A stretch of 64,000 nucleotides of DNA from Durusdinium trenchii (GCA_963970005.1 CAXAMN010004091.1:201758-265757); one strand, 5' to 3'. Shown: positions 22,522-33,110, counted from the first letter of the stretch. The notes: generated by a model from the sequence alone, not told the origin. Program-made: numbers and translations.

Positions 22522-23072
22522 CTTGCGAACCGAGCGCGCACGACAACAACCTTAAAGCCGAACTTCTCTTCCGGAGACGCCCAAACACTCGCTTCAGCTA
22601 AGAAGTAGCGTCACACACGCACACACACACACACACCCAGCAGCAGCCCGAGGCGAGTTCAAGTGAAACATTCTGAGCTGGCCTATTTCAAGACCACATT
22701 GGACACTAACCCTAGTGCGCCAAACTACAATTGACTACTGATGCATCTCGCTAATCTAGTCTTGACAGCCCGACAGTCCGACAGTTGAGAAACGCCGCAG
22801 CAGCAGCAGCAGCAGCAGCCTCCAACTCTGCTTACAGCTCAAACTGTTGCAGGTGCGTCCAGGTATGTCCAGGTGACCAACCTGGAAATCCTGCATGGAG
22901 CTTCGTTGGCGACAGCCATGCGAACACCCTGTCGCCCCCTTGTTCTTAAAAAGCACGAAAAACACATCAACAAAAACTCATGAAAATGGACATCCCGTGC
23001 AGCCTGCTGCATTGTTGTGCTGATGTGATTGTTCCTGGTCGGAACGCGTGCGCGCACAAACCCACACGCACA

Positions 23073-23490
23073 CACTCTGACAATTGGTTTTCAGTTAATC
23101 GATTCCAAAGTGGAAAAAGGTGAGGGAACAGCAAGGCGAGAAAGTCAGGTCACTTGAAATGTTGAACAATGGTTGTACTCAGCTGGCAAACTCTCGCGCG
23201 GCGGGCTGCAACTCACGTGCGGCGGGCTGCAAGTCGGCGGTGGGAAAAGGTTTCGGGGGTTGAAGCATGAAAAACCATGGAACCAAACTGAGCCAATTGG
23301 ACAGCATGGTCAACAGTTACTCAGCAGGTACGTGGATTCTGCGTCCAGAATCCATATCAGTGACTCAAAACAGCCTCTTCGTTGGACTGCCGCTGTTAAG
23401 AGTCAGGCAGTCCCCCTGCTGAAAAAACTTCAAAGCAAACGGTGAGGTGGAACCCTTAGGTACAGGGTTTGACACACACACACACACGGT
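23073..23490 (+). repeat. ~410-bp direct duplication, copy 1
   Basis: Nearly identical to 24180-24594 about 1.1 kb away, ending in a CA tract. The minus strand of both copies reads GSPTKRLF, like the linker part of a module (GTPTYK), but stops follow at once, so these look like duplicated, decayed exon copies. Both also keep a 90-codon plus-strand frame (MYSAGKLSRGG...), which may be no more than a result of their similarity. Confidence 0.8.
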
Positions 23491-24179
23491 GCCGCTTTGC
23501 GGCGCTCGTGCGAACGACCTGAATAGGTACCTAAAAAGCCTTAGAAACAAAAGAAAGACACGCAGAAAGAGCAGCGCTAAGAGGGCAAGAGAGAAAGGTA
23601 GGAGTAGAAAAAGGTGAATACTTAGCCCTTGACCGGGGTAGGGAAACGAGCTTCAAGAGCAACCTAAAAAGCCTGAGAGAAAGCCCAAGAAACGACCAAA
23701 AGCGCAAGAAGGAAAGTGGGGGGGCAGGGAGGTGTATGTACATGTGTGTGTGTATGAATGCTTAGCACTCTAGAATTACTGATTACTTAGCGGAGGTGAA
23801 TTGAATGCAATAGTTAGGGAGCGGGACTTTAGTCTTAGACCGCCCGGGTAGAGAAGACTAGAAAAGGGACAACAGAGGGAAAGGCACCGACACACAAGTG
23901 TGCCGAGTACCATTTCCCTTTGTTACCCGAGTACCATTTCCCTCTGTTACCCTAATTAGTGGGAGGGGTTGGGGTGTTTGGTGTAGAAACCGCGTTTGGG
24001 TTCATTCTCCGTACAAGCCCGGCGGCTATGGGAGCAGTTAATCCAGTGGTGAAAAGGAGTCAGTTAAGAAAATCCAAGGAAAGAAGGATCCGAAAAATCT
24101 GTTATGCGATTTCCAGCATGAATTCAGCGCCCCAGTGACGGGGACCACACCCAGCACCCAAGTGGGACGGCTGAGCGGT

Positions 24180-24594
24180 TCACACTCTGACATTGGTTTC
24201 AGTTAATCGATTCCAAAGTGGAAAAAGGTGAGGGAACAGCAATCGAGAAAGTCAGGTCACTTGACATGTTGAACAATGGTTGTACTCAGCTGGCAAACTC
24301 TCGCGCGGCGGGCTGCAACTCACGTGCGGCGGGCTGCAAGTCGGCGGTGGGAAAAGGTTTCGGGGGTTGAAGCATGAAAAACCATGGAACCAAACCGAGC
24401 CAATTGGACAGCATGGTCAACAGTTACTCAGCAGGTACGTGGATTCTGCGTCCAGAATCCATATCAGTCACTCAAAACAGCCTCTTCGTTGGACTGCCGC
24501 TGTTAAGAGTCAGGCAGTCCCCCTGCTGAAAAAACTTCAAAGCAAACGGTGAGGTGGAACCCTTAGGTACAGGGTTTGACACACACACACACAT
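24180..24594 (+). repeat. ~410-bp direct duplication, copy 2
   Basis: Second copy of 23073-23490, differing by a few bases and by the length of the terminal CA tract. The 0.7 kb between the copies (23490-24180) is purine-rich and holds no supported exon. Confidence 0.8.
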
Positions 24595-24631
24595 CCGCGC
24601 GCAAACACAAATCAATCTAAGAACGAGAGGC

Positions 24632-24757
24632 TTGTATGTCGGCGTGCCAAAATCTCCACCGTAGGACGCCCAACCATTCACCAAAGGCACTGGCCAACCG
24701 CTGCTGCCTCCAAGAGAATTAAAAAGCATCAGCGAGAATGGAACACATTGCATCTTA
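24632..24757 (-). CDS. Module gene, exon with PLVNGWASYGGDFGTPTY
   Basis: 126 bases after cctacag. It encodes KMQCVPFSLMLFNSLGG, then PVPLVNGWASYGGDFGTPTY, and ends AA before a GC donor (gcctct). CVPFSLMLF sits where other modules have WVSLSGIxF, so this is a divergent module junction. Phase agrees with 22396-22521 downstream. Confidence 0.65.
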
Positions 24758-25788
24758 CTGTAGGAGGTGCCAACAGAAGGAACGTATCTGGAAGTGTGGG
24801 GGTAAGACGGGTGCCGAAAACCAACGCGACGACAGCCTGAAAGTGAATCCCGAAAGAGAAAAGCAGGTGAAACCAAGCGGACACAGAAAAAGTGGACACA
24901 CGATGAAACACAACAACATCAAACAACAAATGAACAAACAGATTGACAATCCTTTCCTTTCTGCAAGGTAACAACATGCGCTCATCTCTGACGGTTCTAT
25001 CACTCATGCCGCAGCTTGTTCAGTTGAAGTGAAGCCACACTCATGCAAGAGCCAGTCTGCTGTATGCAATAAGGAGAAGGACACAATCCAAGCAAACAAG
25101 GTCGGCTATGTTGGATGCTTTGGAGCAACGTTCATCCCGGCCCACTATGGCCCCAACTTGACCCCAAGTTGGCCCAAATTTGGCTCAGGACTCCAACATA
25201 TATAAGTAAACGTTCCCAAACCTTGCCAACAGCATCCAGCAGCAACTTAGTTTTCTACGAACATTTTTCTGGACTGTGACCGCCACTCATCCAGCTGGAC
25301 CCCGATTGAGCCCAACATGCTGCAAGCTTGGCGTCGAAGGAGCACTTTTTTCCGGGCCGTGTTGGATATTGGTGCCAACTGGAGGCCAAGTTGAACCCAC
25401 ACGGGCACAAGTTGCATCATGTTGGGCCAAACGGACCCCAATTGCCCCGTGTTGGTCCTAAATTAGGTGCAAGTTTGCACCAAGTGGCCCCCAACATGTC
25501 CAGAAAGGTGCTCCATAACAGCACATAACGGCTAATTTTTGTGGCATGTTGGGCTCAGCTGTGAATCAATGAGTCAACCGGACACACCATGCTGCTGATA
25601 CCATCCTGAAACACAAACCTTGAAACCAAATCTGTGGACTCATCACCCAAACAGAATCTCAAAATTGAGATCGTGAACAATGAATCTAAAGTTCATTTTT
25701 TGCGGATGATCTCTAACTCACCGTGTCACCTCTCCAGCAATATGTACTCATTTCATTTGTAAGGCGATAGCTTTAGCCCAGCTTACAC

Positions 25789-26054
25789 CTGGTTTGCGCT
25801 GTGCATGAAGCAATCAAGGTTGCGAGAGCGAGAACCAATCTTGATCGTCGCACCTGGGACGAAGACCAGGTTGCTCAAGCTAACCCATCCATAACTGTGT
25901 CCACCTGCCACCCAATTCACCCTGCCATCTGGCAGAACATCAATGCGGGCTGAGCTGTCGTGGTTGTTGGCATTGAAGAGCAAGACTTGGTCCGGCCGGC
26001 ATTCCTTACTTGAAGCCAACCAGGGGTCATAGAAATACCCATGCAACCTGACGT
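25789..26054 (-). CDS. Module gene, long exon with near-complete module
   Basis: 266 bases between acceptor taattttag and donor gtgtaagc. It encodes VRLHGYFYDPWLASSKECRP, then VLLFNANNHDSSARIDVLP, DGRVNWVAGG and YGWVSLSNLVF. It spans in one exon what is split over three elsewhere and lacks the usual ATLP before ECRP. It is the best reference copy for the family. Confidence 0.75.
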
Positions 26055-26919
26055 CTAAAATTAAGAAAAAATGTACAGTAGCAAAAAAGCTTAAAAGAAA
26101 CATTGTAGCCGGTGTGCGTTTATATAGTGGACGTTCAAAGAGCAACCAGGGGGCGAAACGGAAGTCTATAAAGCAGTCTCATGCAGGAACAGAATGGGAA
26201 GATTGAGACTTCATGGTGCGGTGTGGCCAAGCGTGTCCAGTGTGGAGTGGCCTGTTAGTTTAGGCTCAAAAATGGTGTGTGTGTGTCTACTATGCAGGCA
26301 AAGTCGAGAAGTTTTGGGCTTGGGATGGGCAGGCTATTAAATATTATCGATAAGTGAAGAGCAAACATTCACAGGAACATCAGAGATGTCTTAGAGAAAA
26401 CAAGCCACATCACGAACCGCCGCAGTACACCTCTGCATATGACAAAGCAAGATGTTGCACTGCACCAAAGGACCAAGCCACCACATCAAACATCATCGGG
26501 TGAACCTTCATCGCCTGACAGGTCATCACACCTGTTCATCAAGCCACGTGTGTTCATTCATGCACGCTCCTTTTTATCACCGTTTCCATTCCGGGGGAGG
26601 CCATTGCTATTGGAAACAAGAAGACGAAGAAAAGGAAGAGCTCAGCACTCTTATCCTAAAGAATCACGGTCCACCTTGCCACTCTAAAGAACGGGAAACC
26701 CCGTTGCGCCATTCTAACCAGTATTTATTATTGTTCCCCAAATAGTGCTCCGCACTAAGGGGTTCTTACGGTAAGAGTTAAGCGGGTTTAGATCAGGGTT
26801 CGCGCGTGTGGGCGCGGCAGTTTGCGTGGGCCGGCTCGCATAAAGTGGTGGCCGCGCCTTTCGCGCTTCCGGGACAAAGCTCTCGTGCAGGTGCCGTGCT
26901 CGTTTTCGGACATGAAGTG

Positions 26920-27585
26920 CATTTTGCGTGGCAGGCGCAAGGAATTCGACACATTGGAGCCTCGAAAAGGTCATTTTACGTGGCAGGTGCAAGGAATCGG
27001 AGACTTTGCAAATTTCGTGGCAGGCGCAGTGTTTTGTGGACGTTGCAAAAACGTTGGCAGGCGTGTGTCATTCGCAGGATTGCGTTTCACGTGGCAGGCG
27101 CAGGGCATCCGCACCATGGATGCGATATTTTGAGGTGAAACGGGTGAATTCGTGAGAGGGGTCGCATTTTTGGAATTTGAACTTGAGGATGCTTTTGCGT
27201 GGCCAGTGCAGCATTTCGTATGACCTGCAGGCATGATTTCGTGGCAGGCACAGCATTTCCGAAACGCATTTGAAAATTTGCGAAAGCCTCGTGCAATTTG
27301 CTCATTTTGGATCTCCGATGTGCGGATTTCGTGGCAGGCGCAGCACTTTGTGCATCTCGATGTGCAGATTTCGTGGCAGGCGCAGCACTTTGTGAATCTC
27401 NNNNNNNNNNGTGAATCTCGATGTGCAGATTTCGTGGCAGGCGCAGCACTTTGTGAAGCTCGATGTGCAGATTTCGTGGCAGGCGCAGTACATTGTGAAC
27501 CTCGATGTGCAGATTTCGTGGCAGGCGCAGTACTTGTGAACCTGGATGTGCAGATTTCGTGGCAGGCGCGGTACATTGTGAACTT
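26920..27585 (+). repeat. 42-bp minisatellite, locus 1
   Basis: Irregular units from 26920 become a regular 42-bp tandem from about 27320. The core is gatttcgtggcaggcgcag followed by ca-tttgtgaacctcgatgtgca. The N gap at 27401-27410 lies inside the array. Frames are open in most phases because 42 is a multiple of 3 and the unit lacks stops. The same unit occurs in the opposite orientation at 40115-41450. Confidence 0.9.
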
Positions 27586-29150
27586 CGAAATGCTCCTATG
27601 TACTCGCCTATGTGCTCTCAGATTTGTGCTTGTATGTGCTGTCACATTTGTGCTCTCATATGTGCTCCCATACCTGGATCTTCAGTCCGGCACTTTTACA
27701 GGGTCCGGCGCCGGACTTCCAACTCCGGCGTTTTTCTGGATTTGGTCCGGCGCTTTTTCCAAGTCACTTTATGTGGATTCTCAAGGCTTTGCATTCTTTG
27801 TGGTCTGCATTTCTTTGAAGGTAAACCCACTACTGATGCAATGATTTTGTTTGCAAAGTGTGCTCGTTTGCCTGTTCCGCCGTTTTCTCGTTCCACCGGT
27901 TTCAGCATGGTTCACACTGGATCAATCAGATCCGTTTAGGTGATCTTCTATATGAAATCGGATGAAGCCGGTACAGTGCGATGCACCTGTTGAAAGACCC
28001 AAGTGGGTGTACCTAAGCTGAAAGAGCATAGGCAAAAATGTACTCCCACTGTTTCAGGATGTCGGGCGCTGGGATATAGTTCTAGCTGCGCAGGTTTGCA
28101 GAGCCTGCCGGACAAGTTTTGGGCTGTGGAACATGTGTTGTTCAGAATCTCAATGTTTGGCAGAGAGTTGTCAAAAATGGCACGTCGTAACTCCGGCGTA
28201 ATTTCCCGTAATTCCGGCGTAATTTCCCGTAACTCCGGCGTAATTTCCCGTAACTCCGGCGTATTTTTTTGGACTGAGTCTTCTGCAGGCTTTGATTGTG
28301 AACAGTTTTTCACAGAAGAGTTTTGACAGGAACCATGAGTTCTGCTACTACTACTTTATTGGGGGGCCGTCCTGAGGCAAGCTTTCATGAAACATTGACA
28401 AGCATAAGAATCATGGAGAGCAGCCCACTTTGTAAAAAAACACTTTAGAGACACGGTTGCAGAGAAAGAGGGGTTCCTTGCTACATACTCCTTGGCTTTT
28501 TCTTGGAAGTCTTTGCTTGGGCACAAGTTGCTTATATTGTGTGATGGTTTTGCTCTTAGGCCATTCGCAAGATGGGCGAGGGCAATGGGAACGGGAAGGT
28601 TCGAGTGTGCTCCAGAAAAGCTACCCGCGGCGCAATGGCAGTTTCCTTGTGTATGATCCAACCTTTTATCATCTCTGTTTTTCAGAATCTTGGATCCGGA
28701 TGTTTTTTCAGATCTGCGGCGTTTTTTTCGGAATCCGGCGGAAAATTTTGCCGGATTGAGGTCCGGCACTTTTTTCCGCCCAAAGGAGGATCCAGGTATG
28801 CTCTCATATGTGTGCTCGCCTTTGTGCTCGTCAATCTCGATGTGCAGATGTTCTTGAAGGGTTTTGAATTTCAATCGCACGCACTCGCAGCTTGCCACCG
28901 CGGATAACATGCGCGTCTGCAGTCGTAGCTTTTTGTTTTACAACGACCTTCAAGCCATACTACTCTAGCATTTTTGGCACTACGTTGGTCGCACTCTCAT
29001 GCTTACAACCTCACGCCTGGTCCCTCTGGTCTTTCACATGCTTCCGCATCTGCTGCTCTCATCTGTGCACTCTCCCATTTGTGCTCTTGTATGTCTCCTC
29101 TCATATTTGTGCTTTCATCTGTGTGCTCCTGCTTTCCTTCCACGTGATGC
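27585..29150. repeat. TGTGCTC-rich and CCGGC-rich repeat region
   Basis: Short degenerate tgtgctctcat-type repeats occur at 27590-27680, 28795-28840 and 29040-29135. Scattered tccggcg motifs lie near 27690-27760 and 28690-28790. A 21-bp unit, taactccggcgtaatttcccg, is repeated four times at 28188-28265. A minus-strand open stretch at 28356-28910 crosses these repeats and is not accepted as a gene. Confidence 0.7.
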
Positions 29151-29350
29151 CATGTTCCATCTGTTCCTCTTTACACTATTTGGGGTCCCTTGCCGGTGTA
29201 ATTTTTGTTCTTTAGGATAATCCGTGTTGTCCAATTTTTTAGAGGAAATTCGCGTGGGGATGACTTGCCTATGATTAGTTTATATATATATAGACATTGT
29301 ATATATATAATATATATAACTTCGGCGCGCCGGCTTGAGCTGGAGCTTAC

Positions 29351-29442
29351 CGCCTGCTGTTCTCCCGGTGCACTACAAGTGTCCGTGCTACAAAAGGAAG
29401 GCTATTAAACAAGGTTGTGACAACACCTTGCAACTCATAACA
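29351..29442 (-). CDS. Module gene, exon with CYELQGVV
   Basis: After gataag it encodes CYELQGVVTTLFNSLP then FVARTLVVHREN, an aberrant Cys-to-LIF half-module; the donor is gtaagc. It lies only 20 bases from the end of 29463-29615 and in another frame, so the two cannot be consecutive exons unless an indel is present. They may be alternative exons or one may be broken. Confidence 0.4.
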
Positions 29443-29462
29443 CTTATCGGACATCGAGGTGC

Positions 29463-29615
29463 AGGTGGAAGAGTGGCAATATGTCCCCAATTCGTGCCTG
29501 CCACCACGCCTTGAACAGAGCACACACCATCCCTCAAGCGATAGATTGGACTGCCAAACCAACCTCCATAAGGAGCCCAACCGTTCACCAACGGCAAAGC
29601 ACCCTTGATGTCGAT
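29463..29615 (-). CDS. Module gene, exon with PLVNGWAPYGG...GHIATLP
   Basis: 153 bases, 51 codons in phase 0 after ccgcag. It encodes ALPLVNGWAPYGGWFGSP, then DGVCSVQGVVAGTNWGHIA and TLPP, with a GC-type donor (gcacct). It shows linker and LEGL-type segment in one exon without the CRP that should follow. It is the most upstream clear module exon. Confidence 0.65.
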
Positions 29616-29723
29616 CTGCGGTATTTGACTCTCAAGGTTTGTCGTAGTCAACGCATCTATGGCTTTCTCCTTGCTGGCCTCCGGGACAAGCGCGAATGCT
29701 TGGGCTTCTCAGGTTGCCCTTCA

Positions 29724-29808
29724 AAGAAAGGAAGGCAGGCAGGCAGGCAAAGAAGCAAAGAAGCAAGGAAAGAAGGAAGCAAGCAAGCAAGCAAGCAAGC
29801 AAGGAAGG
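29724..29808 (+). repeat. GCAG/GCAA tetranucleotide repeats
   Basis: Runs of gcag, caaagaag and caag units form a purine-rich simple repeat between exon candidates. No coding value. Confidence 0.85.
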
Positions 29809-29930
29809 AACACTGCATTCAATAAACATAGTCCTTCACAACCTCGCTACTGTACCTGGACCTGCCCTCATCATGTTTTGTGAGACTGGAGGTCTCGGGG
29901 CATGTCTGCCATGTGAGACTTCTTACGACT

Positions 29931-30158
29931 TCACAAGTTCACACCCGCCTGCGACACAAAGGGAATGGCAGCTAGAACCACCCGGAGATGATCAACGAGA
30001 TTCAGCAAATCCACGGTCCGCGCGGGCGAGTCTAAAGGGCCGAAGCTCATTTGCACCTTCATCTGCATGACGCCAGCAGCGAGCTGACCAATGATGCTGA
30101 AACCTGAGGAAGACAAGGAGCCACAAGGAACCATGAACGTGCCACATTCCATCTTCAT
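29931..30158 (-). CDS. Candidate exon, hydrophobic-rich secreted type
   Basis: Open minus-strand stretch including KMECGTFMVPCGSLSSSGF, QLAAGVMQMKVQMSF and VDLLNLVDHLRVVLAAIPF. Composition is protein-like, and the CGT motif recalls LTCGTVAMNVLSF at 34860-35130. Splice borders are not resolved and no family was recognised. It may be part of the N-terminal half of the module gene. Confidence 0.35.
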   Translation of the reverse strand: MKMECGTFMVPCGSLSSSGFSIIGQLAAGVMQMKVQMSFGPLDSPARTVDLLNLVDHLRVVLAAIPFVSQAGVNL

Positions 30159-30225
30159 GCGAGGCTCTTGATTTAGTTGTAAAGGCCTGTCAGGGGGTAT
30201 TCACCTTCTCCATCTTCTCCTCCCT

Positions 30226-30813
30226 TTATATTTTTGGGCTGCAATTCCTGAACTCATATATATAGAAGGCGCAACTGACCATTTGGCACGCCAAGGAGCC
30301 TACCAAAGCACCAGCTGGGCTTCCTATCTCCCAAAGCTTGTGATTCCCCATGGCGGTATCTTCATCGCCCTCTTCACCTTCCTGCAATACAGTCAGGTTT
30401 TTCGAAGCCTTCTTCATCGCAGCGCGGACGAGTTCGGCTGCCTCACGCCCCCGAAAGCTCTCAGTCACCTTGACGCCTTCTTTCCCATATCGAGCTGATG
30501 CGATGTAAAGCTCCTCTGACTCAGGGTCAAACTCATCTTTGCTTCTCGTTGGGCGTCTGGTGGAGGTCGTGTTCACACTTGTGCGCTGATTGGACGCGTT
30601 CGCCACCTGGTTCAACGCAGTTCGTGACAGGCCTTGCAATGCTTTGTCGTCATCAGCGCTGGTGCCCTTCCCGAAGTAGTTGCGAGCCCGCTCAATGGTG
30701 TCTTTGATGTGCCCTGCATCAAAGGAGGTATGGCCGCCAAAACGCTTATGAAGCCGGATGGTGTGCTTGAAAAGGACGATGCCTGCGGTCCTCAGAGACA
30801 TTGCCCTTTTCAT
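30226..30813 (-). CDS. Candidate large exon, charged helical protein
   Basis: The longest non-repeat open stretch in this part (about 195 codons). It has a basic start, Ser/Thr/Asn-rich middle, RSKDEFDPESEELYIASARY, then a helical part (EAAELVRAAMKKASKNL) and an acidic tail before GSPAGALVGSLACQMV. The final part may be intron. No domain recognised. It lies between module exons and Cys-containing exons on the same strand. Confidence 0.4.
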   Translation of the reverse strand: MKRAMSLRTAGIVLFKHTIRLHKRFGGHTSFDAGHIKDTIERARNYFGKGTSADDDKALQGLSRTALNQVANASNQRTSVNTTSTRRPTRSKDEFDPESEELYIASARYGKEGVKVTESFRGREAAELVRAAMKKASKNLTVLQEGEEGDEDTAMGNHKLWEIGSPAGALVGSLACQMVSCAFYIYEFRNCSPKI

Positions 30814-30847
30814 GTGTCGTGAATCGATTGCAAACTTCCAAATCCCC

Positions 30848-31030
30848 TCAGGGCATAAATGTCAGTTGCGATAGCGCAAACGAATCAAACCAAAATGACA
30901 TATGGGGACGCATGGTGAGCTTGATGCCAGGCATCCTGATAGTTGTGATGATGAGAGATAAATCTGGTGCCGTCACTCGGTCTGGCCAGCATACCTCTGT
31001 GCTGACTTCAGCCAAAGGAGCTGGCATCAA
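30848..31030 (-). CDS. Candidate exon
   Basis: About 60 codons including PLAEVSTEVCWPDRVTAPDL, SLIITTIRMPGIKLTM and MSFWFDSFALSQLTF. It has a strand-like alternating hydrophobic pattern and lies collinear with the neighbouring minus-strand exons. Borders were not determined. Confidence 0.35.
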   Translation of the reverse strand: MMPAPLAEVSTEVCWPDRVTAPDLSLIITTIRMPGIKLTMRPHMSFWFDSFALSQLTFMP

Positions 31031-31415
31031 GTCCTCGCAGCGGTGATGATAGTGAATCCCAACCCAGAGGTGGCCAGAAGACCCCAGAAGTGGCTAGTAA
31101 CGGCTAGTAGAGTCGCTGAAAAAGGTGTATACAGTGCATACGATGAACGAGGTTGGTCTTCAGTTCCCATTTTAAACTACAAGGAAACGACAGACCTTAA
31201 AGGAGCACAGGCAACATGCACCTAACGTTTCACATGTGCCAGCCAAACGCAACTCTTCGAGATGGTTCTTTTACAGGAAGGTGAAACATTCAACCAGAAA
31301 CCCAGAAGTGAATTGAGAACCGCCCGTAAGGATGGAAACTGTGCAAGACCATGAACCAACAAAGGTATATAATATTATATAGTATAAAGGTGATCGATCA
31401 TGATTCAACCTCGAC

Positions 31416-31606
31416 CAGCACAAGCGTCAAATTCCAGGCCACCCACAAAGGCGAGAACTGGTTGGGCGGACATGGTGTAGGACACCGCCACGCACTTCTC
31501 GATGACGGTTTTGTAAGTGTAGAATGAGTAGCCTTCCCACTTTGTCGGGTTGTCCTGCTGATTGTCACATGCAGTGGCCAAACCAAAGGGCAACTTAGTA
31601 CTGTAC
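31416..31606 (-). CDS. Exon with KLPFGLATACDN
   Basis: 191 bases with acceptor taccaag/G and donor gtcgag. It encodes YSTKLPFGLATACDN, WEGYSFYTYKTVIEKCVAV and PVLAFVGGLEFDACA. Composition and intact splice sites support a real exon. No family recognised; the Cys content suggests a secreted protein. Confidence 0.5.
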
Positions 31607-31710
31607 CTTGGTAAATGAACTGTGGCCAGCTACAACACTGGAAGAACACCCGGCCCGATTGCTACATGGCAATCATAAACATCTACTGTATATAATTGAG
31701 TTAAGCCGAC

Positions 31711-31862
31711 CCTGTCCTTGGCCCACTGGTTGTCGCAGGGCACTCCCCAAGGCTCCAGCTTGACGAAATCGGTGCTGTCTGGGCTGGGCACTTGCCAGTC
31801 TCGCTTGGTCACTGTGTTGCCAGTTCCCGTCCGGTGCTTGGGCGCGAAGGCCAAACAACTGC
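31711..31862 (-). CDS. Exon with SCLAFAPKHRTG
   Basis: 152 bases, acceptor ggtgccag/G and GT donor after GACAGG. It encodes SCLAFAPKHRTGTGN, VTKRDWQVPSPDSTDF and LEPWGVPCDNQWAKDR. CDNQ recurs in the neighbour (TACDNQQDN), hinting at internal duplication. Confidence 0.5.
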
Positions 31863-31924
31863 CTGGCACCGATGGGATGCAAACAAACAAGATTTCAAAA
31901 GTCTCCCGTCTTTAAAAGAATCCC

Positions 31925-32006
31925 CCAAGCCTGAGTCGAATTCATCTCCTCCGAATTGGGTGATCAGCATCGAGGCATATGGCATCGCCTGGACGGCCCA
32001 AACTTT
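31925..32006 (-). CDS. Exon with KVWAVQAMPYASML
   Basis: After cgcttgcag it encodes KVWAVQAMPYASMLITQF then GGDEFDSGLGDSF; the 3' border is approximate. A related stretch, PVPYASVFHMGFSVGG, lies on the same strand near 32510-32560, which supports a repeated unit within the gene. Confidence 0.45.
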
Positions 32007-32139
32007 CTGCAAGCGGCGCTCTCCAGTCACGAATGCCAGCAGAAGAGCTAGGACCGAGTAACATGCATCATCCCGACCCCATGCTTTTGAGATCTTTCGA
32101 GTCAAAGTGGGCTCGATACACGCACACACACACACAAAC

Positions 32140-32490
32140 ACACACCCGAAAAAACGCATACGGAAATTGAATGCCACATGCCACACGCCCACATAGGTAT
32201 GAAAGCCTAAAAAGTCAGGTGTGAGGTAAAGCCTGAAAAGGTAAATGGATGTAAATGGAGTGGAGTCCAACGAAATCTCTGAAATCTCTGAATGCGACCA
32301 GGTGTGACAGCAAGCCTGCAGAACCTAAGCCACAACCGAGATCTTGTTCTAGTTACTAGTTACGAACAGGGGCCAGGGAGAAGTGGAGTCATCACAAAAG
32401 CAGGTACGTGATCCCAGTCCCAGGATCATATCAGCCATGGAATGCAGCCCTCTTTGTTGGACAGCCAACTGCATCCATGGGGGGGGTTGG
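32140..32490 (+). repeat. ~350-bp direct duplication, copy 1
   Basis: Matches 34225-34590 in order: gaatgccacatgccacacgc, gtaaagcctgaaaaggtaaa, gatcttgttctagttac, ggagaagtggagtcatcaca, tcagccatggaatgcagccc. The copies are about 2.09 kb apart and diverged by indels. The minus strand of both carries a PTKR-like relic of the module linker, as in the 23/24-kb duplication. A CA tract precedes this copy (32116-32144). Confidence 0.8.
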
Positions 32491-32689
32491 CCCCCAACGG
32501 AAAACCCCATGTGGAATACAGATGCATATGGTACCGGTTCAGTCATGGCCAAGCTCTCAGTCTTCAAGCCTTTTACTTGATGCACGGAGGCCGCAGAGGC
32601 TCCGAAAGCTGCAGAAGTTCGCGAGGATTTCACGGGCGTTGGTGCAATTGTTCCCGGTATGTATGTTAATTGAAGTTAGCTACTTGCCC

Positions 32690-33110
32690 GGTGTCATTGG
32701 CTAAAGTTGACTTGTAATCTAGTTTATAACCTTTCTAACCTTGATTCAAACCTTTGTAACTACTACAGAGGTTAGGTAGGATTTAACTTTGACTTACAAA
32801 TCCTTATAGGAGTTAGCCCGGTTAAGTTTGACTTAACTAAGTCTAAGTAAAGTTCTATAGTAGTTACCTTGGACTTAGCTCGGGCTTAGTCAACTTATAA
32901 GTCAAAGTTAGATTCAGGCTAAGTCTTATAGTACTTAGCTAAGTCCAAGCTAAGTCCTATAGTACTTAGCTAAGTTAGCAGTTAAGTAAAAGCTACGTCC
33001 CAGCAACGTCTACTTAGCTAATTCAAAGCTAGGTTAAGGCTAGGTTAGGTAGGTTAATGAGATATCTTCAAAACTTGAGTAAGTTCAACGAAAGTTTATA
33101 CTAAGTCTAA
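32690..33110 (+). repeat. Degenerate AAGTC/TTAGC repeats
   Basis: Imperfect units such as acttagctaagtccaagc and cctatagtacttagctaag recur irregularly with local inverted symmetry (cttagctaag). No open frame of interest. Confidence 0.65.

Noticed and set aside
28356-28910. 184-codon minus-strand frame
   Set aside because: It runs through CCGGC and TGTGCTC repeats; the upstream half is repeat-derived. The remaining part has no splice evidence.
29724-29825. Lys/Gln/Ser-rich plus-strand peptides
   Set aside because: Translation of gcag/gcaa/caag simple repeats.
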